Shown here piece after piece: positions 5,803 to 7,659 of a stretch of DNA of 7,659 nt (position 1 is the stretch's first letter; the number at the start of each line of letters is the position of its first letter). Source of the DNA: JBBECJ01 sp041751795 (GTDB lineage: Bacteria > Chloroflexota > Chloroflexia > Thermomicrobiales > CFX8); assembly GCA_041751795.1 (NCBI GenBank), contig JBGSWU010000253.1, forward strand, positions 1-7,659, in the 5' to 3' direction. The notes under the pieces were generated by a model. The model was not told the DNA's origin, did no database searches, and saw only the letters and a program-made list of their open reading frames with translations. Position numbers and translations under genes: made by a program.

Positions 5803-7134
5803 CTAAGTGGGGATAGGTGGTGTCGTTGATTGTGGGATCGGTGCTGAGAATGCGGGCTGTACATTCGCTTCCCTCTGCTTGACAGTCAGATACTCTGTCA
5901 GTGCTTCAACGATTCGCGGGTCCCACTGTGTTCCGGCCCCTTCCTTCATGATCGCGATGGCACGGTCGTGGTTCATCCCATTACGGTAGGGGCGATCGCT
6001 GGTCAGAGCGTCCCAGGTGTCAGCGACAGCGAGGATGCGGGCGCCGAAGGGAATCGATTCGGCGACGAGTCCGTCTGGGTATCCCTTACCGTCCCAACCC
6101 TCGTGATGGTGGCGAACCAGTCGGTAACCTTCGCCCCAGGCTTTGAACCGTTCGATGACCTGCGCCCCGTGGACCGGGTGCATCTTCATCTGTGTCCATT
6201 CGTGGTCATCGAGCTTGCCGGGTTTGGTCAGCACTTCGGGATCGACAGCGACCTTGCCGATGTCATGAACACGGCCAGCGGCTTCGAGCAAGTCGGCTTC
6301 TTCAGCGGTGAGACCCAGGCGAAGCGCGAGGGCTCGCGACATCTCTGCCACGCGGCGGGAGTGTCCAGCGGTGTATGGATCACGCAGTTCGATAATATCG
6401 ACCATCGAGGCCATCGCCGCCATCGTGTCCTTGCGAAGTTGAATGAGCTGGTTCGCGGCGTGGCGGACGAGGACGACGGGCAGCGCCAGCAACGGCAATG
6501 CGAGCGGCTGTGCCAGCGCAATGATCGCCGCCATTCCGCCAATCGCCGCGAGAGCGATGTTGATCGTGAGATCCTGGCTGAGATTCGTCGCCCAGACGCG
6601 AAGTGGGTTGAGTTTCAACTGCAGTGACACTGCCATCGAGACGAGGGCGCAGTTTGTTAAATGCATCGCGAATGCTGTAACGCCGACTGCTCCGGCGATG
6701 CCGAGATTGTGGAACCAGCCGGGATCGGACGGGACGAATTGGAGCGCTGCCCAGTAGGTTACCGCACCCGTCGTAACATGCAGCACGCCCTGGCCGATAT
6801 TGAACGACGCTTCAAGGGGATCGGATCGGCGCATGAGATGGCCAACAGTGATGGCGATCAGCGCGAGCAAGCCTGGTGCGCCAGGCGGCAGGACGATGAT
6901 CATGGCGATATAGGCGGAGTCCGCAACGCTGATCAGGGTTTGATGGCTGAGGTTGACCTGGTAGCGATTGGCGGCAGCGACCATCATGAGAAGGAGAATG
7001 GCGATCGCTGCATCGGTGCCGTTCGTCAGGAATGTGCCAACCAGTGCTGCGACAACACCAATCGCCGGCCCGAGGACGGCGATTGCGATCAGGTAGATCC
7101 GAAGTGGTATTGGCAGGGTAGGCAGTCCAGGCAC
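5803..7134 (-). CDS. Membrane-anchored HD-GYP domain phosphodiesterase
   Basis: The protein is 443 residues from the GTG at 7134, or 454 from the longest start at 7167. I prefer 7134 because AAAGGGA (7149-7143) lies eight bases upstream, while 7167 falls in a hairpin loop with no binding site. Residue numbers below use the longer form. Residues about 20-235 are very hydrophobic, with roughly seven to eight membrane passes forming a MASE-like sensory region. Residues about 250-430 are a complete HD-GYP domain: His269, HDIGK (301-305), His330 in HPVHGAQV, HHHEGWDGKGYP (353-364), and VADTWDALTSDRPYR with Asp383. HD-GYP enzymes hydrolyse cyclic di-GMP, some other cyclic dinucleotides. All metal-binding motifs look intact and there is no GGDEF domain. 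It probably reports a membrane signal by lowering cyclic dinucleotide levels. The last 25 residues are Pro-rich and variable. The gene is convergent with the phage-like genes. Confidence 0.93.
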   Translation of the reverse strand: MPGLPTLPIPLRIYLIAIAVLGPAIGVVAALVGTFLTNGTDAAIAILLLMMVAAANRYQVNLSHQTLISVADSAYIAMIIVLPPGAPGLLALIAITVGHLMRRSDPLEASFNIGQGVLHVTTGAVTYWAALQFVPSDPGWFHNLGIAGAVGVTAFAMHLTNCALVSMAVSLQLKLNPLRVWATNLSQDLTINIALAAIGGMAAIIALAQPLALPLLALPVVLVRHAANQLIQLRKDTMAAMASMVDIIELRDPYTAGHSRRVAEMSRALALRLGLTAEEADLLEAAGRVHDIGKVAVDPEVLTKPGKLDDHEWTQMKMHPVHGAQVIERFKAWGEGYRLVRHHHEGWDGKGYPDGLVAESIPFGARILAVADTWDALTSDRPYRNGMNHDRAIAIMKEGAGTQWDPRIVEALTEYLTVKQREANVQPAFSAPIPQSTTPPIPT

Positions 7135-7142
7135 GTCGAGGT

Positions 7143-7149
7143 TCCCTTT
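7143..7149 (-). promoter_or_regulatory. Ribosome binding site favouring the HD-GYP start at 7134
   Basis: On the minus strand AAAGGGA lies eight bases before the GTG at 7134 and directly follows the 7150-7184 hairpin. The upstream GTG at 7167 has no purine-rich site and sits in the hairpin loop. Confidence 0.55.
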
Positions 7150-7184
7150 GATGACGGCCTGAGTCACTGACTCAGGCCGTCATC
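7150..7184 (-). terminator. Perfect 16-bp hairpin between two minus-strand genes
   Basis: Arms 7150-7165 and 7169-7184 are perfectly complementary around the three-base centre ACT. The hairpin lies 18 bases after the stop of the exported-protein gene (7203) and just before the proposed HD-GYP start, so it may terminate or attenuate transcription entering the HD-GYP gene. It has no U-tract on the minus strand; on the plus strand GTGTTT follows. Confidence 0.6.
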
Positions 7185-7202
7185 GTGTTTACAGAATCGA
7201 AC

Positions 7203-7659
7203 TCAGAGGAGCCCCGTGGCAAGGAACGTCTTCAGCATAATCCACTCATTGGCTGTTCCCTCGACCGAGTCGATCGAAAGGAGCCCGAGCAGTCGGGGTG
7301 AAAACTCGACCATGACCGGCATATTGTTATCACGAGCCGGGACGTAAACTCTGACCATTACCTCAATACCGCGATTCGTCTGCTTCAGTCGTTTCGAGTG
7401 CTCGAACTTGAAGTCGTAGCCGTAACCAAAGCCCAGATCGCTCAGGATCAACTTCGTGTCAACGCCCTCTGGAACGGTCACGATCATCTTCGTCGGGCCA
7501 GTCACTGTCAGCGGTGCGAGCAGTGGACCTGAGACGAAGACATCCGCCAGCGTTCCGTTGAGAACGACAACCGGATCCGTCCGACACCAGGCTCGGGCTG
7601 CATCTGCCGACGGTGCCATCACAACGGTTAAAATCGGAAACCTTGCCATTGTCAACGGT
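7203..7659 (-). CDS. Small exported protein of unknown function, 5' end uncertain
   Basis: The frame is open to the right edge of the window, so the N-terminus may lie outside. ATG at 7649 and TTG at 7655 are candidate starts inside. The visible N-terminus (RFPILTVVMAPSADAARAWCRTDP) has a short hydrophobic core and an Ala-x-Ala-like site before WCRTDP, suggesting Sec export with cleavage near ARA-W. The hydrophobic core is short, which is one reason to expect more residues upstream. The mature part, about 130 residues, is beta-rich: PVVVLNG, DVFVSGPL, KMIVTVPEGVDTKLILSDLGFGYGY, IEVMVRVYVPARD and MPVMVEFSP. No catalytic motif is seen and only one Cys is evident. I do not recognise the family. 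It lies upstream of the HD-GYP gene on the same strand, separated by a hairpin, so co-transcription is possible but not shown. Confidence 0.75.
   Translation of the reverse strand, partial: PLTMARFPILTVVMAPSADAARAWCRTDPVVVLNGTLADVFVSGPLLAPLTVTGPTKMIVTVPEGVDTKLILSDLGFGYGYDFKFEHSKRLKQTNRGIEVMVRVYVPARDNNMPVMVEFSPRLLGLLSIDSVEGTANEWIMLKTFLATGLL

Noticed and set aside
5968..6627. 219-residue plus-strand open frame opposite the HD-GYP gene
   Set aside because: The minus strand encodes all HD-GYP motifs in this stretch; the plus-strand product has no recognisable domain.
6661..7170. 169-residue plus-strand open frame opposite the HD-GYP membrane region
   Set aside because: The composition is biased (Arg/Asp/Gln/Cys), as expected for the antisense of hydrophobic codons, and there is no motif.
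1347..7184. Possible attachment sites flanking the phage-like cassette
   Set aside because: I compared the hairpins and gene borders on both sides and saw no direct repeat, tRNA end or integrase; nothing supports an att pair within the window.
1..7659. CRISPR array, tRNA or rRNA gene
   Set aside because: No regularly spaced direct repeats and no tRNA- or rRNA-like conserved segments were seen on either strand.

Overview
The window looks like accessory chromosomal DNA from a bacterium of the Chloroflexota, most likely near Thermomicrobia. This is inferred from the moderately high GC, frequent GTG starts, an LGFP-like wall-binding tail (GGLPIFGYP ... VQYFERAVFEWHP) of a style I associate with that phylum, and a dispersed TGTCATTCTGAG-type inverted repeat. 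No rRNA, tRNA or housekeeping gene is present, so the assignment is not firm.

Left part (1-1393, + strand): the 3' part of a gene resembling the transglutaminase-elicitor family (oomycete GP42 type). It is followed, with overlapping stop and start codons, by a predicted lipoprotein. A long perfect hairpin (1347-1393) closes this unit.

Middle part (1533-5800, + strand): four phage-like genes in order. They are a head-tail adaptor-like protein, a large beta-rich and possibly beta-propeller virion or tail-like protein, a three-part peptidoglycan hydrolase (glucosaminidase/lysozyme-like, Amidase_2, LGFP-like wall binding) and a small holin-like membrane protein. The hydrolase and holin-like genes overlap and probably form a lysis pair. 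No capsid, portal, terminase or integrase lies inside the window, so this is either one end of a prophage or a reduced, possibly domesticated cassette. A 142-bp MITE-like element with 31-bp terminal inverted repeats sits between the first two phage-like genes.

Right part (5803-7659, - strand): a membrane-anchored HD-GYP phosphodiesterase, convergent with the phage-like genes with only two bases between the stop codons. Upstream of it on the same strand is a gene for a small, probably exported protein of unknown function, running off the right edge. A 16-bp perfect hairpin lies between these two genes and overlaps the longest possible start of the HD-GYP gene, which argues for a slightly downstream start.

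There is no gene-free stretch longer than 300 bases. The two largest gaps are 1314-1532 (two hairpins, no convincing promoter) and 2115-2359 (mostly the MITE-like element).
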